A DNA stretch of 64,000 bases, from positions 29,085,501-29,149,500 of the forward strand of contig NC_068559.1 in assembly GCF_022201045.2 (NCBI RefSeq), written 5' to 3'. The position numbers and the translations under genes are program-made. Position 1 is the first letter of the stretch. Each line of letters begins with the position of its first letter. This DNA is from Citrus sinensis. Its lineage: Eukaryota > Streptophyta > Magnoliopsida > Sapindales > Rutaceae. Of the stretch, positions 23,048-32,959 are shown piece after piece. The notes beneath the pieces were generated by a model. It was not told where the DNA came from. It searched no databases and saw only the letters and a program-made list of their open reading frames with translations.

Positions 23048-23272
23048 TCTTCTCTCTTCAGGTACTGATCCTTCATTGGAGCTTCCTTTCCGCGACAAGC
23101 TTCGCTCAGGTGGTTCAACTCCACCAAGTACAACAGTCTTTTCTGGTATTGCCCATATTCCAGAATAAACCAATTGAGATTGTTTGCAAAGCTTGGTTTT
23201 TCGGTTTGGGAGAGATGGGAGAAAGAGAGATTGTTGGGGGAGAGATGAGAGAGAGTGGTATTTTGGTCTCAA
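22151..23272 (-). pseudogene. Chimeric fragment: oligopeptide transporter (OPT) piece joined to an unrelated leader
   Basis: Three exons keep proper splice sites: 23272-22793, 22700-22603 and 22514-22151. Spliced, they give one open frame of 313 codons ending in TGA. From VTNWSFSFNPGPFNIKEHVL onward it is a clear plant OPT-family proton-coupled oligopeptide transporter, with FRRYLVDYPYMWWPANLVQV, ALHEKENRPKGGLTR, FPSLTALSFVCW and GLGIGAIGIDWSTVSSFLGS. It covers roughly residues 110-330 of a normal protein of about 730 residues, with some five membrane segments. The stop falls where the family has Lys before FPIF. The first 90 or so residues are not OPT: they are Ser/Leu/Lys rich, look like a plastid transit peptide, and have no ATG at the front (the frame opens with TTG). 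A 19-bp repeat flanks the OPT part. I read it as a captured gene fragment, probably non-functional. Confidence 0.75.
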
Positions 23273-23274
23273 AG

Positions 23275-23660
23275 ATTTTTTTATGACTAATATTAATAGA
23301 AGTTTATTTGGGGGTTTAAGATAAAAAAAGTTAAAATTTTTATGATTATTGATGTAAATTTCCCCATTCTGCCGCGAGTGAAAGATATTTGTGTGGGGTT
23401 TGACCTAGCCATGGGTTAGGGGAAAGGTAGGTTAACGGTTGGATAAAAAAGAAGCGTTCGCCGAACTACGAAGCAAGAAACCATCATCAGCAGCAACGTA
23501 TTAAAGTCTTTAAGTCTGAACTACCGCCACGTTAAGGGTAACTAGCCGTTTTCTTAACGGACTAAATAAAAAACACATATGTTGTGTTCTGTTCTCTCAA
23601 CGTGGCCACTTCCCCCGCCAGCTGTCCACGTTCCTGTGGGGCCCCCACGCGCAAATGCTC
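23275..23660. other. Upstream region of the AG-peptide gene
   Basis: This stretch separates the chimeric OPT fragment from the plus-strand AG peptide and should hold the latter's promoter. No coding sequence is seen. The right part is GC-richer than its surroundings (CCCCCGCCAGC, GGGGCCCCCACGCG). Confidence 0.5.
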
Positions 23661-23663
23661 TCC

Positions 23664-23671
23664 TATAAATA
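23664..23671 (+). promoter_or_regulatory. TATA box of the AG-peptide gene
   Basis: TATAAATA lies 134 bp before the ATG at 23798 in a GC-richer promoter stretch. The spacing would place the transcription start near 23695-23700 and give a 5' UTR of about 100 nt. Confidence 0.7.
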
Positions 23672-23797
23672 AGCAATAAACAATAGACTTCAGCACCGCT
23701 TCCTCTCACTCATCGTGTTGATTATCATCGACGTCTTCAACGATCTCGCTAAGCAAAAGCCCAGACCCTTCCCATCTTCCCCTCGCATTTCATAAAA

Positions 23798-24001
23798 ATG
23801 GCAGCAATGAAGAAGATTAATAGAGTTGCTTTGATTTTTGTGATGGCGGTTTATGCTGTGGCTGTTGTTTCTGCTCAAGAACCGGCACCTGCGCCGGCAC
23901 CATCCATGGACAAGGGAGCTGCTTCTTATTCTACGGGGCTTTCTGGGGCCCTCATTTGCTCTTCTTTCTTCTTGTCTGCTCTTGCTTTCCTCAACCATTG
24001 A
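23798..24001 (+). CDS. Arabinogalactan peptide, GPI-anchored
   Basis: This intronless gene encodes 67 residues and is a textbook plant AG peptide. Residues 1-26 form a signal peptide (LIFVMAVYAVAVVSA) with likely cleavage before Gln27. The mature core is QEPAPAPAPSMDKG, whose alternating Ala-Pro prolines would be hydroxylated and carry arabinogalactan chains. Residues 41-67 are the GPI-attachment signal: small residues (SYSTGLSG) followed by a hydrophobic tail. The final product would be a glycopeptide of some 12-20 residues on the outer plasma membrane. The 3' region contains AATAATAAAAG near 24230, a plausible polyadenylation signal. The 5' UTR is pyrimidine rich. Confidence 0.92.
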   Translation: MAAMKKINRVALIFVMAVYAVAVVSAQEPAPAPAPSMDKGAASYSTGLSGALICSSFFLSALAFLNH

Positions 24002-24249
24002 GTTTCTATTCATTATATTGTTTTTCGGGCTCCTTTTGTACTCTCTGTTTTTGAGACACTCGCTTTTTTCTTCTTCTTCTTCTTTTTCTTTTTGTTGATG
24101 ATGGGCTGTTATTATTATTATTATTGAGATTTTGGGGCTAATATTATTTGTATTCACTATTGATTATTATTCGTTGTTGTTATACTATATTGTATATAGC
24201 CATCCTTACATATTTGTTATATACGGTTGAATAATAAAAGAGATTTTAT

Positions 24250-25700
24250 ATTATTTTATATATAATTTGTTTATCCTCTGATCCTTTCTCTTTGTTCTTG
24301 ACTTCTTATGGGAGTTTCATGTGGTGTGAATGGGACTTGGCTTCATAAAAATGTTGTTGAATTATTTAAGTGCAGATCAGAGATTTATTAGAAGCAATTG
24401 GGTTTACAAACACCGCAGCCACAAGTTGATGATTAATTATTTAATAAATTGAAGATAAATTAATTAAAAAGGGGTTTTAATTTTTCATCCTGTTATTTTC
24501 TCTGATTAAAATCAGGAGAATTATTATTAAAATTGAATTGTTCTTTTTTGCTAACCTTTTATAAATATAGAATTGGTAGTTATTAGACGGAAATAGAATT
24601 AATTAAATCTCAATCGTATAATAATATTTTACATAGACATATGACAGAAAATTACGAAGAGTAGAGGACATGTCTAACTCATTATTGCGTCTAAAATTTA
24701 TTATTATATTTTTTTGGTAAGGGTTAAATACAAATTTTAATTGTAAAATACCGGTTGAATTGTACCAAATTAGGGGGCCCAAAAAAAAAAAAAAAACAAG
24801 TTGGTAACTTCCAAATCCTGTTTGTGCGCTCACATATGAGCTGAAGAAGTGAAACTGAAATTTGAATCAATGAACAAGAAAAATTGCACGCCTGCAGTTT
24901 GAGCAAAACCGTATATGACATGTGTGTACATATACACATATATGTGTAGGAACTCGTCAAATTCTTACTCCATTTCATTCAACTCCTCTTTATGTCCTTG
25001 TGGTGGTGGGACAAGAAATTGGAAAAAGCAAATTGAATTTTATTAATTTCTTTTTTATTGGTTTATTAAAAATCTCTTGTTATTAAACAGAATAATCATT
25101 TGGAAGAATATTCTTTTTTTTCCCCCTTTTTTGTTGTTTCTCCTAGCGGACAAAGAAAGGTCGAAAATTTAATGTGAACGGAAAAATACTTTTTCAACCG
25201 GCAGAAATTCTTTTTATTTTATTTTTTCTGATGGAATTAGGAATATATTTATTTTTCCTGTATTATCCATCGAGGTAACACAGACATCAAGAAAATTGTA
25301 AAATTCAGTCACCGAGCGAGCCACTTCCAATGATAAACGCCAAAACAATTGTGTAATTTTTCCCTTGCATGCGCAAAACAGTGTAATCTTTAACATATGC
25401 TTTGAAACAAGAACACAAAATTCAAGTAGAAGCTTTTGTGTAGTTCCATATAGATTTCAAACTTGCATACAACACTCTGCAAAATGAATGACGACTCCAG
25501 AAAGTATTTCGTCACTCCATGCATTTACATTCTATTACTGTAACAATCAAATACTGAAAGCAGACAGTCTCTAATTTCTCACTTTTGGGGACAAGAAGCC
25601 AAGTGGGTAAGAAACACTGCAACTGACACATCTGTTATTTCAAATTCGAATAAATTCACCCATCCATCAGTTTTTTCTATTATTATGTAATTCAAGGTCA
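24250..25700. other. Intergenic region, no gene seen
   Basis: This is AT-rich DNA with poly-A/T runs (for example 24780-24797). Open frames at 24603-24978 and 25214-25396 on the minus strand lack any domain. The right edge may hold the distal polyadenylation region of the Makorin gene. Confidence 0.5.
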
Positions 25701-25739
25701 TATAATCTGCAGTTTGTTATACAATCCAGCATGCTCAAG

Positions 25740-26429
25740 CTTTCCACATGAAGGTCCCCTCAGGCAACTGGCCAGCAATCCTGCATTTGGCACCATACAC
25801 GAGCTGAACAGAGCAGAGAATGTGATAAACAATGTACATGCATCCATAACAGTTATTGCTTCAGTATACACCTAATAGAGAGTGCAAATTGTCAACAATC
25901 ACAAATATTCTGAATTCCAAGAATCACAAGAATGAAATTGCAGGGCATACATAATTGAACAAGTTTTTGTTAATCTAAATGCTTTCCAAATACAGTTTCA
26001 TCAAAACTGATTCTTTCAATCTCCACAATTGAACACATAGAATATCATGATTGTGTTACCAGAAGTTAAAAAGCCATAGAATATCAGATAACTGCACCTT
26101 ACCTCAAAAGATTACAAGAGCATGACACTGACTATGTAGGACGACTTCCACATCAATGTTGCTAATATATCTTGACATTATTAGATATCCTGCATACATG
26201 AAGAAAGGGTGTCAGCAAGCCATAACTATGCATATGACAGGTTGCTATAACTGGAGACTTCTCATAAATGTTAAATTAAATGAGTAAGTGATATCTCTAG
26301 ATGGACCGTAGTCAATGCCATTGTTGATTACCAAATGCCTAGGATGCCACTGCACTTAATTAGTTGTTGAAAACACAAAAGAGGATTCATTTCTTGATAA
26401 CTTACGCTGGAATGCTTTAACAACTCTTT
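25740..26429 (-). other. Probable spliced 3' UTR of the distal Makorin transcript
   Basis: Downstream of the distal Makorin stop (26430), an AGC|GTAAGTT donor lies at 26406/26405 and a matching acceptor (TATGCAG|GATATC) at 26190/26189. A further donor (GAG|GTAAGG) lies at 26103/26102, and a candidate acceptor (TGTTCAG|CTCGTG) near 25806. These suggest two introns within the 3' UTR. It is an inference from splice motifs only. Confidence 0.4.
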
Positions 26430-29400
26430 TCACCTTATGTGCATATTAGTAAGGAACTCTGACAACCTGAAAAAATTTAGTAGGAAAATATATTTCAAAA
26501 AAGATAAAAGAAAAATGAGCTTTTAAACCAGAGTAACTGTTAATTGAGATAAATTAGTGAACCTGATATCTTTAGCTATCACAGTGCTTCCATCGTCTGA
26601 CCCAAGGTGACGCAGAACAACTTCCTCCAAACGACCATCTGTATAGGCATGCTGCAAAGATGGAATGTCAATAAACACAACCAAATAACAGCCAAAACTT
26701 CACAGATGAATAGTAATCAATGGTTAGCAACAGGCGTCAGAAAATCATACACATAATTTCCAGGCAAGACAATGCCAACATCAACTTACTACTAAATTCC
26801 ACTAGAGAGAGAAATCCAAACCATAATAAACTAGAATTCATTATATATTCAAAGGAAACAAACCAAAAGCTTCATCTTATTCCATGATGCAAAATGTAGT
26901 GGACTATCAAAACACCAAGATGAACGACAACTCAAATGTCCAACACAGAATGGACTAGAGATATCATAGCGAGTTCTAATAACTTAATCTAAATAACTCT
27001 CATAATCACTCGAGTCACTTGAGTCAAAATCTAGTTGCGTTAATAACAAAGCCATCTCCACATCCAAAGCCATTCTAACTTCATTTTCAGCATCAAAAAA
27101 ATCAGGTTCATCTTCCCCAAGTAAGTCCCCGAACGCATCAATAAATGAATCCATATCCACAACATTGGATCTTGATGGAGGTGGCCTGAATGGAGGTGGC
27201 CTGCGTGGAGGTGGCCTGTGATATTTCCACATGTAAGAACCAGGCTTGACCATATGCTGGAACACAACACAACATTATATCTATTAATGGAGACATAAAG
27301 CCAACGTTCTCTGCTACTAGTAGCTATGAAAATAAATAAATGAAAAAAAAAAAGGAAGAACATATGGCGCACAACACTTGGAACAGAGAAGTCATTACTC
27401 AGGTGATCCATTTCAACAGAACCTCAAGGAACAGCAGCAAATAGATGCGACTGATAAAACAAACAGCACATTTATGCTCTACACGTATTCTACAACTATC
27501 AATGAAAATCATTACAAGGAAAAAAAAAATGCAACATAAACTGATTACTACAATAACTCAAGAAGAGAGGGAGAGATGGCGGCACAGACATAAGGGTGGT
27601 ACGAATTTCACTACCCTCAACAATGAGATTCAACATATTTTAAAATGTATTTCAATTTGATTATTGTAATAACACTTTCTCCAAAGCACTGCAAACTATT
27701 GTTGCCTTTTAACTCCAAGAAAATTCTTAAGATTACCAACATCCACCTTCTACATTACCATAACTAATCAAGAGTAACAGACTTGCTCCATTTCAGTCCC
27801 ATCTTTCATTTTCATGCTCTTTTGGCCAATTCAAATCTTAACATGGCAACGTTGTACCAATTGTTGAAGAGCTAAATAACTGACCTTGACAGATTTCGCA
27901 TGGACATGAATTATAACAAAACAAACATAGCACAAGACAAGATCTTTAAAGCCACATGAAAAGATAACAACACACCCTTATTATATAGCAGACGTGGAAA
28001 TGGATATGGATCTGACATACAGTATATAGACATTTCCCACTCTCCAACAGCAATGTTACTCCCATACATAGCTGGGACCAGAACTCCTGTTTCAAAATAA
28101 GTTTTCACACTGAACTCCCAAATTGAGGTCATGGGCTGAACTCATGTTCACTGATACAAATGCTTTATTGGCTCAAAAGCCCAGTTGTTGAGTTCAAAAT
28201 GATCATCCAAATGACTAAAACCCTACCATAGCATTCACCTACAGCACATGATACAGATTTCGAAAACATTATTTCCCTGATCTTTGATCAGGGGGGAAAA
28301 AAAAAGAAAAATTAAAGCACCGAAAAAGACATCCAATTGACACTCATTGAACATAAAAGAGGAGGAAAACAGCATAGCAATAATAAAGAACTTGCAAAAT
28401 TTCATGCCTTCAACAAGCATTTATAACCAGCTTCACACTACTAAGGGGTAAAAGGGTAAAAATAAATAACTACATAGCTGCAACTGATATTGACAGTTAA
28501 GTTACCTTGTAGAAACAACTAGTTCCAAATGGGCAGTTGCCATTACCAAAGTTAAAGTGCTTGCAATCGATTGACCTGCAAGAAACGAAACCAAAAAAAA
28601 AAAAAGGTTATGTCCAAAGCCATGACTAAAAGAAAAGCACCTCAAGTCTATAATTATGTAAACTGCCCTGCTGTAAAATTTTAAAAAAATTGTCTAAAAT
28701 CGTGTAAAATGCATAACAATAAATTAGAAAACAATGATGAGCAATGGGTCAATAGATTCCAGAATTACTTGAGTTTCGACTTGTAGCTATCAATAATTTC
28801 CTGTTTTTCTTCTGGTGTGTAATACCAAATGACACTTGGAATTACAAAATATGATAGCTTCCGGCAAATTGGACAAGCCCTCAGTGCAGTATTGACATCC
28901 ATTCCAGAGGTTGGAGAACTACTACGCCAATTCCTGATACAGGATATACAGAATGGATGATCACATTCAGATAGCAACCCAAATTTTCGTTCAGCTGCCG
29001 TAGGCTTTGATAATACACGATCCAAACACACACTGCATTCAATTTCTTGGCTACGTCTTAGAGCTTCAAGGTGCTTTTGCTTTTTCTCACAAGATTTCAT
29101 ATGCTCTTCTCTTTCTTCAGGTCTGAAAGGATGCAAGCATTGCTTCCCACAAGTTGGGCATGTGTCTCCATGAATATGAGGACATTTTTCCCCACGAGGA
29201 CAATTACCAGCAGCAGCAAATGAACAGATAGAACGGTCAGCAGGTTTTAGATTCCTGGGCTCGTCAACCTCATCATTCTCTAAAGAATCATTGCACACAG
29301 ACTCCGGATTCCATGCTGTCTTATTAGGAGGAAGAAAAGGTCTACTCAGTGCAGATAGCTCTGGCATGACACCTGGAACTTTAGTTATCCCACTTGATGT

Positions 29401-30020
29401 AGCTCTTGAAGGATGAGAAACTGATGAGGAAGATGAAGCAGCCGACTCTGACCGAGAAGGTTTGACATGCTCATATCTGCACCGACTAGCATAAGAGCAG
29501 AACCCTTTCTGATAATAAGTGCATATCTAAGATAACAATTAACAAACCATAAGAAACAATTTTTGGATTAAAAAAGCAATCAGTTAAACAAACGTCAATA
29601 ACCAAGTGAAAAAAGTGATAGAACAAGAGACTTTTACATTATTTGGTGGATCCTTCCAATCATGTGAAAATTCACAATGCTCGCCTTTCAGACATGCTCC
29701 ATGAGCAAAGAACTTGCAAAGGACCCTGAAAGAATCGAAGAGCCACAAGATATTATTATGACAATAACAGTACCTTATACCAAGAAATAAGCAAGACCAC
29801 AAGGGGCAGATACCTAATGCAATGAGATCATTAATAGCTACAAAGTCAATTCATAAATCAGTAATAGCTAAATTATAACATTCTTCAAACGCGTATATTT
29901 TCGCAGCAACCAAGCATAAAAAGGCAATAAATTTTAGATTAGCTAAACAGAAACTACGATCTAAAAGCAATATTAAACAAAACTGAAAGGAATTGAAGAA
30001 GAAGATCACCTCTTGGACAT
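26430..30020 (-). CDS. MKRN: Makorin RING/CCCH E3 ubiquitin ligase, distal (canonical plant) isoform
   Basis: Exons 30020-30010, 29725-29638, 29526-28769, 28575-28506, 26651-26563 and 26466-26430 join in frame to 350 aa. Domains in order: CCCH finger 1 (Cys7, Cys15, Cys21, His25), CCCH 2 (Cys35-His53), CCCH 3 (Cys134, Cys142, Cys148, His152), and the makorin-type Cys/His motif straight after it ([11 protein letters not shown]...H...C). A C3HC4 RING follows (Cys197, Cys200, Cys221, His223, Cys226, Cys229, Cys251, Cys254), then CCCH 4 (Cys290, Cys300, Cys306, His310). The C-terminus [17 protein letters not shown]...IRLSEFL is the usual plant Makorin tail. The first exon codes only MSKR, as in other plant Makorins. 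Family role: RNA-binding ubiquitin ligase. Exon 5 of this form begins with the His that completes CCCH 4. A second 3' end is listed separately. The divergent neighbour is the PsbP-family gene at 32246. Confidence 0.92.
26984..27256 (-). CDS. MKRN: Alternative terminal exon of Makorin (acidic-tail isoform)
   Basis: A consensus acceptor (TTCCAG) precedes CAT ATG at 27256, and the frame stays open to a stop at 26984. Spliced to the exon ending at 28506 it gives a 399-aa Makorin. Its first codon is His, so it completes the fourth CCCH finger as the distal exon does. The added tail has [17 protein letters not shown], then three near-repeats of [10 protein letters not shown], then a strongly acidic, Leu/Met-rich end ([32 protein letters not shown]). 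Composition and position resemble the acidic C-terminus of animal Makorins more than the plant tail; homology is not proven. Use of this exon requires cleavage and polyadenylation between 26984 and about 26660, or skipping of the distal exons. Expression cannot be seen from DNA. Confidence 0.75.
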   Translation of the reverse strand, partial: HMVKPGSYMWKYHRPPPRRPPPFRPPPSRSNVVDMDSFIDAFGDLLGEDEPDFFDAENEVRMALDVEMALLLTQLDFDSSDSSDYESYLD

Positions 30021-30224
30021 GTCGTTTCGTTCTTGAATTTGTGAAAGACGCAAATAAATTAAAGTGTTCGAAACGAGTCCTTTTTATTTGCTTCCGATGA
30101 ATCAATTGAAACCCTAGAAACTTAAAATCATTCAATTGATTGATTGTTTTAATGGAAAGCTAAAATGGGGAGAGAGAAATTGAAGCGACAATGAAGGGGG
30201 CACGTGAATTTCCATCATTGATTC

Positions 30225-30980
30225 ATGTTAGAAACAAGAGAGTACCCGCTCCCTATCCCTAGGGTTTTTGGCGGTCGATGTGTCTTTTTGGGACTGCAAG
30301 TACATTATTGCCCCTGCCCCCTATCTATTGCAATTATGCCAAAATTTATTATTGTTTTCGGTGAGGGTCGGAATGAATTTCAGAATTTTGGTATTACCAA
30401 ATTTGGGACTTGAGAAGTATTCTCATTGGTTGAAGCTAATTTTTTAAAATTATACTTCTCATTGGTTGAAGCTAATTTTTTAAAATTATATATCATAACA
30501 ATTTTGTTGACAAATTATTTGGGTATGTTTGTTATGACGCAATTTAATATATATGTGCATGTGAATGAAGCGTGTCTTAGCTCAGGACCTCAGGTAGATA
30601 TAAATGTATATGAGAAGAGAATTGGATTACTCATAGGTACTATTTTTGGGTTTATAGCCCCAATGCTAGGGACTCATTTTATCTCTTATTCAATTTTTTT
30701 TTAATATGGTACATGTACCTCTCAGAAATATTGAAATGAGATCTAATTTATTTTTTAGTCTCTATTATCCTTAAAGAAAGTTGTTAAAAAATCAAAGCCC
30801 TCAAAAATGGATATTCATAGTGTAGGAACTATTTGAATTAAAATTATCTCATAATCTAATCTTGTACTGAGCAGTGATAATTTGTGTTAATAAATAAATA
30901 AATAATAATCTAAAACTTGAATACATGTAAATAATTCTGACCAAATTATAACAAAGTTTTGCTTTTCAAGCAATCATGAT
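30225..30980. other. Promoter-side intergenic region of Makorin
   Basis: A CACGTG G-box lies at 30201-30206, about 180 bp upstream of the Makorin ATG. A 36-bp tandem duplication follows at 30421-30491. The rest to the hAT element is AT-rich and without coding signal; the open frames at 30225-30413 and 30426-30704 look random. Confidence 0.5.
30421..30491. repeat. 36-bp tandem duplication, two copies
   Basis: TCTCATTGGTTGAAGCTAAT followed by TTTTTAAAATTATA occurs at 30421 and again at 30457, nearly identical, so it is probably a recent slippage or unequal-exchange product. Confidence 0.9.
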
Positions 30981-32054
30981 TAGGGATGACAAAAAGATCA
31001 AACTCGATTTTTGGACTGATTGATCTTATCCAAAATTTTCTTATTTTGACCTAATTTAAGAGTTAAGGGTCGCTTTATAGCTTAAATACTAATTTAGATC
31101 AGGGTATGGGCCTTACTTGTCCCGACCTGAAAACTTAAGGGAGAAAAAGAACAATCACACACGCCTCGCACATTCACACATGTGACACAACTCACACTCT
31201 CAAAACACAAAAACAATCTTAGTTATTTTTTTCTCCCCCTTTTCTTGGGGGGTATTGTTGCTGCATTTACAGACCAGTGTAACCATTGCTAGATTCTCAT
31301 TAGGAGTAACTATATTGATTACATGTAATATCTAACTTATGATCTTTATGTACCATTTAGATGTAATAATGCTATAAAATTATCTGAAAAAAATATGTTG
31401 TGGAAGTGGAATACAATTATTTTGAAGGACAATTTTCAAAAAAAATAACACAATCATGAATTTGATAACAGAAAACTAAATATATATGTAAGGTATATGA
31501 ATCTCTGCATTGTGGGGGGCCGCTAATCTTGTTGGTAAAATTTTTAAGTAGAAAACGATAGCTATGGAGTTGAAACCCCACACAAAAAAATACGGAAGAA
31601 ATTTAGTTGCAATAATGCTAAATAATCATCATCATCATGAGACATCATCTAATAACAACAGCAATAAAATTCCTTTTCTAAAAGATTCATATCACGTATA
31701 TTACATACTTTACCTTTACCCAAGACAATTAACCACGCCGATCAATAAATTAGTTGGCACGTCAAAAATTTCTCGTGTGACCCAATCAAAACAATTTCAT
31801 TCATTTTATTTGGCATAATACAAATTTAATGAATCTCACGAATCGCAATTCTCAAATAACTTAACATTATCATTTAACCCCTTCAACGCATGACTTCCTA
31901 ACTTGAAAAGTAATAAAAAGGAATTTTGTTGACAAGTAATATATTAGAGAAGGTTATGTTCTTTTTTTTTTTAAATTTAAATTATTTAAATATCAAAATA
32001 AAAAAATTTTAAAAATTATGGGCGGACTCGGGCTTGGCCCAATATCATCCCTAG
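30980..32054. mobile_element. Non-autonomous hAT-type element, about 1.07 kb
   Basis: The ends read TTAGGGATGACAAAA on the left and ATATCATCCCTAG on the right, an imperfect inverted repeat of the TAGGGATG hAT type also seen at 12716-13592. Flanks AATCATGA (30972-30979) and ATTCATGA (32055-32062) form an 8-bp target duplication with one mismatch. The right subterminal part is GC-rich (GGGCGGACTCGGGCTTGGCC) and the left carries GGGCC..CCCGACC. No transposase frame is present. It seems older than the element at 12716, judging by the imperfect target duplication. It ends about 190 bp before the ATG of the PsbP-family gene and so forms part of its upstream region. Confidence 0.75.
31505..31600 (+). 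repeat. Possible SINE-like fragment nested in the hAT element
   Basis: GGCCGCTAATCTTGTTGGTA resembles a box A region, and GGAGTTGAAACCCC at about 31566-31579 a box B, followed by an A run. The evidence is weak and no target duplication was found. Confidence 0.25.
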
Positions 32055-32131
32055 ATTCATGACGAGGCAGGCAGGCAGGCCTTTTAAAGGGCCGACAACA
32101 TAACATCTGAAGCTTTACCCCCGCTTGATTG

Positions 32132-32155
32132 GATAAGGAAAATAATCATCTTATC
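32132..32155 (+). promoter_or_regulatory. Paired I-box (GATAAG) motifs upstream of the PsbP-family gene
   Basis: GATAAGG at 32132-32138 and its reverse form CTTATC at 32150-32155 lie about 90-115 bp before the ATG. I-box motifs are common in light-regulated photosynthesis gene promoters, which fits the product. They are short motifs and could occur by chance. Confidence 0.4.
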
Positions 32156-32245
32156 AGGTAATTAAAATAAATAAATAAATAAAATAAATCGCATAAAAAT
32201 CAACCAACAGCAGCTACCACATCCACTAATCTAAGCCCACATTCC

Positions 32246-32956
32246 ATGGCCGCGATATTCTCACCGTCGTCCCCCGTCATCTCTTCGTCCGCCACAACCA
32301 CCGCCTGCAAAACCCCAACAAAACCACCCCACTCTTCTCTCTTCACACCCACCAAACAATCTCTCACTTCCCTACTGACGGCTACTTTAGCAACCACCAC
32401 GCTCTTAACAGCTTCGCCATCATTAGCTGAGCCTGCACAAACATACCACATCTACTACGGCACAGCCGCCAGCGCAGCAAACTACGGCGGCTACGGCGGC
32501 AACTCCGACAAGAAAGCCTCCGCTGAGTACATTTACGATGTCCCAGATGGATGGAAAGAGCGCTTGGTGTCGAAAGTTGAGAAGGGTACAAATGGAACAG
32601 ACAGTGAGTTTTATAACCCTAAGAAGAGAACTGAGAAAGAGTACTTGACGTTCTTGGCGGGGTTTCGGCAGCTCGCGCCAAAAGATGCTGTGTTGAATAA
32701 TCTTGCTTTGAGTGATGTGGATTTGCAGGACTTGCTAGCGAGCGCTGATAAGGTGGCTTCTGAGGAGAAGAAGGATGATAAAGGACAGCTTTATTATGTG
32801 TATGAGATTGATGGTGTTGGTTCTCATAGCTTGATAAGTGTTACTTGCGCTAACAATAAGCTTTATGCACATTTTGTTAATGCACCGACGCCCGAGTGGA
32901 ATCGAGACGAAGAGACCTTGAGGCATGTTCATGAATCTTTTAAGACTGTTCAGTAA
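32246..32956 (+). CDS. PsbP-family thylakoid lumen protein (thylakoid lumenal 19 kDa-like)
   Basis: An intronless gene for 236 residues. Residues 1 to about 42 are Ser/Thr/Pro rich with almost no acidic residues, as in chloroplast transit peptides. A hydrophobic stretch (43-58) ending in SPSLA-E (59-62) follows, a thylakoid-transfer signal with a lumenal cleavage site. No twin Arg precedes it, which suggests the Sec rather than the Tat route. The mature domain (about 62-236) has a PsbP/Mog1-type layout: YIYDVPDGWKERLVSKVEKG near the start and LYYVYEIDG...HSLISVTCANNKLYAHFVNAPTPEW near the end, closing with LRHVHESFKTV. It lacks a full PsbP N-terminus, so it belongs among the PsbP-like/PPD lumen proteins of the photosynthetic apparatus rather than the oxygen-evolving-complex subunit. 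I think it is the TL19 type, but that is from memory. It is transcribed away from Makorin. Confidence 0.85.
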   Translation: MAAIFSPSSPVISSSATTTACKTPTKPPHSSLFTPTKQSLTSLLTATLATTTLLTASPSLAEPAQTYHIYYGTAASAANYGGYGGNSDKKASAEYIYDVPDGWKERLVSKVEKGTNGTDSEFYNPKKRTEKEYLTFLAGFRQLAPKDAVLNNLALSDVDLQDLLASADKVASEEKKDDKGQLYYVYEIDGVGSHSLISVTCANNKLYAHFVNAPTPEWNRDEETLRHVHESFKTVQ

Positions 32957-32959
32957 GAG

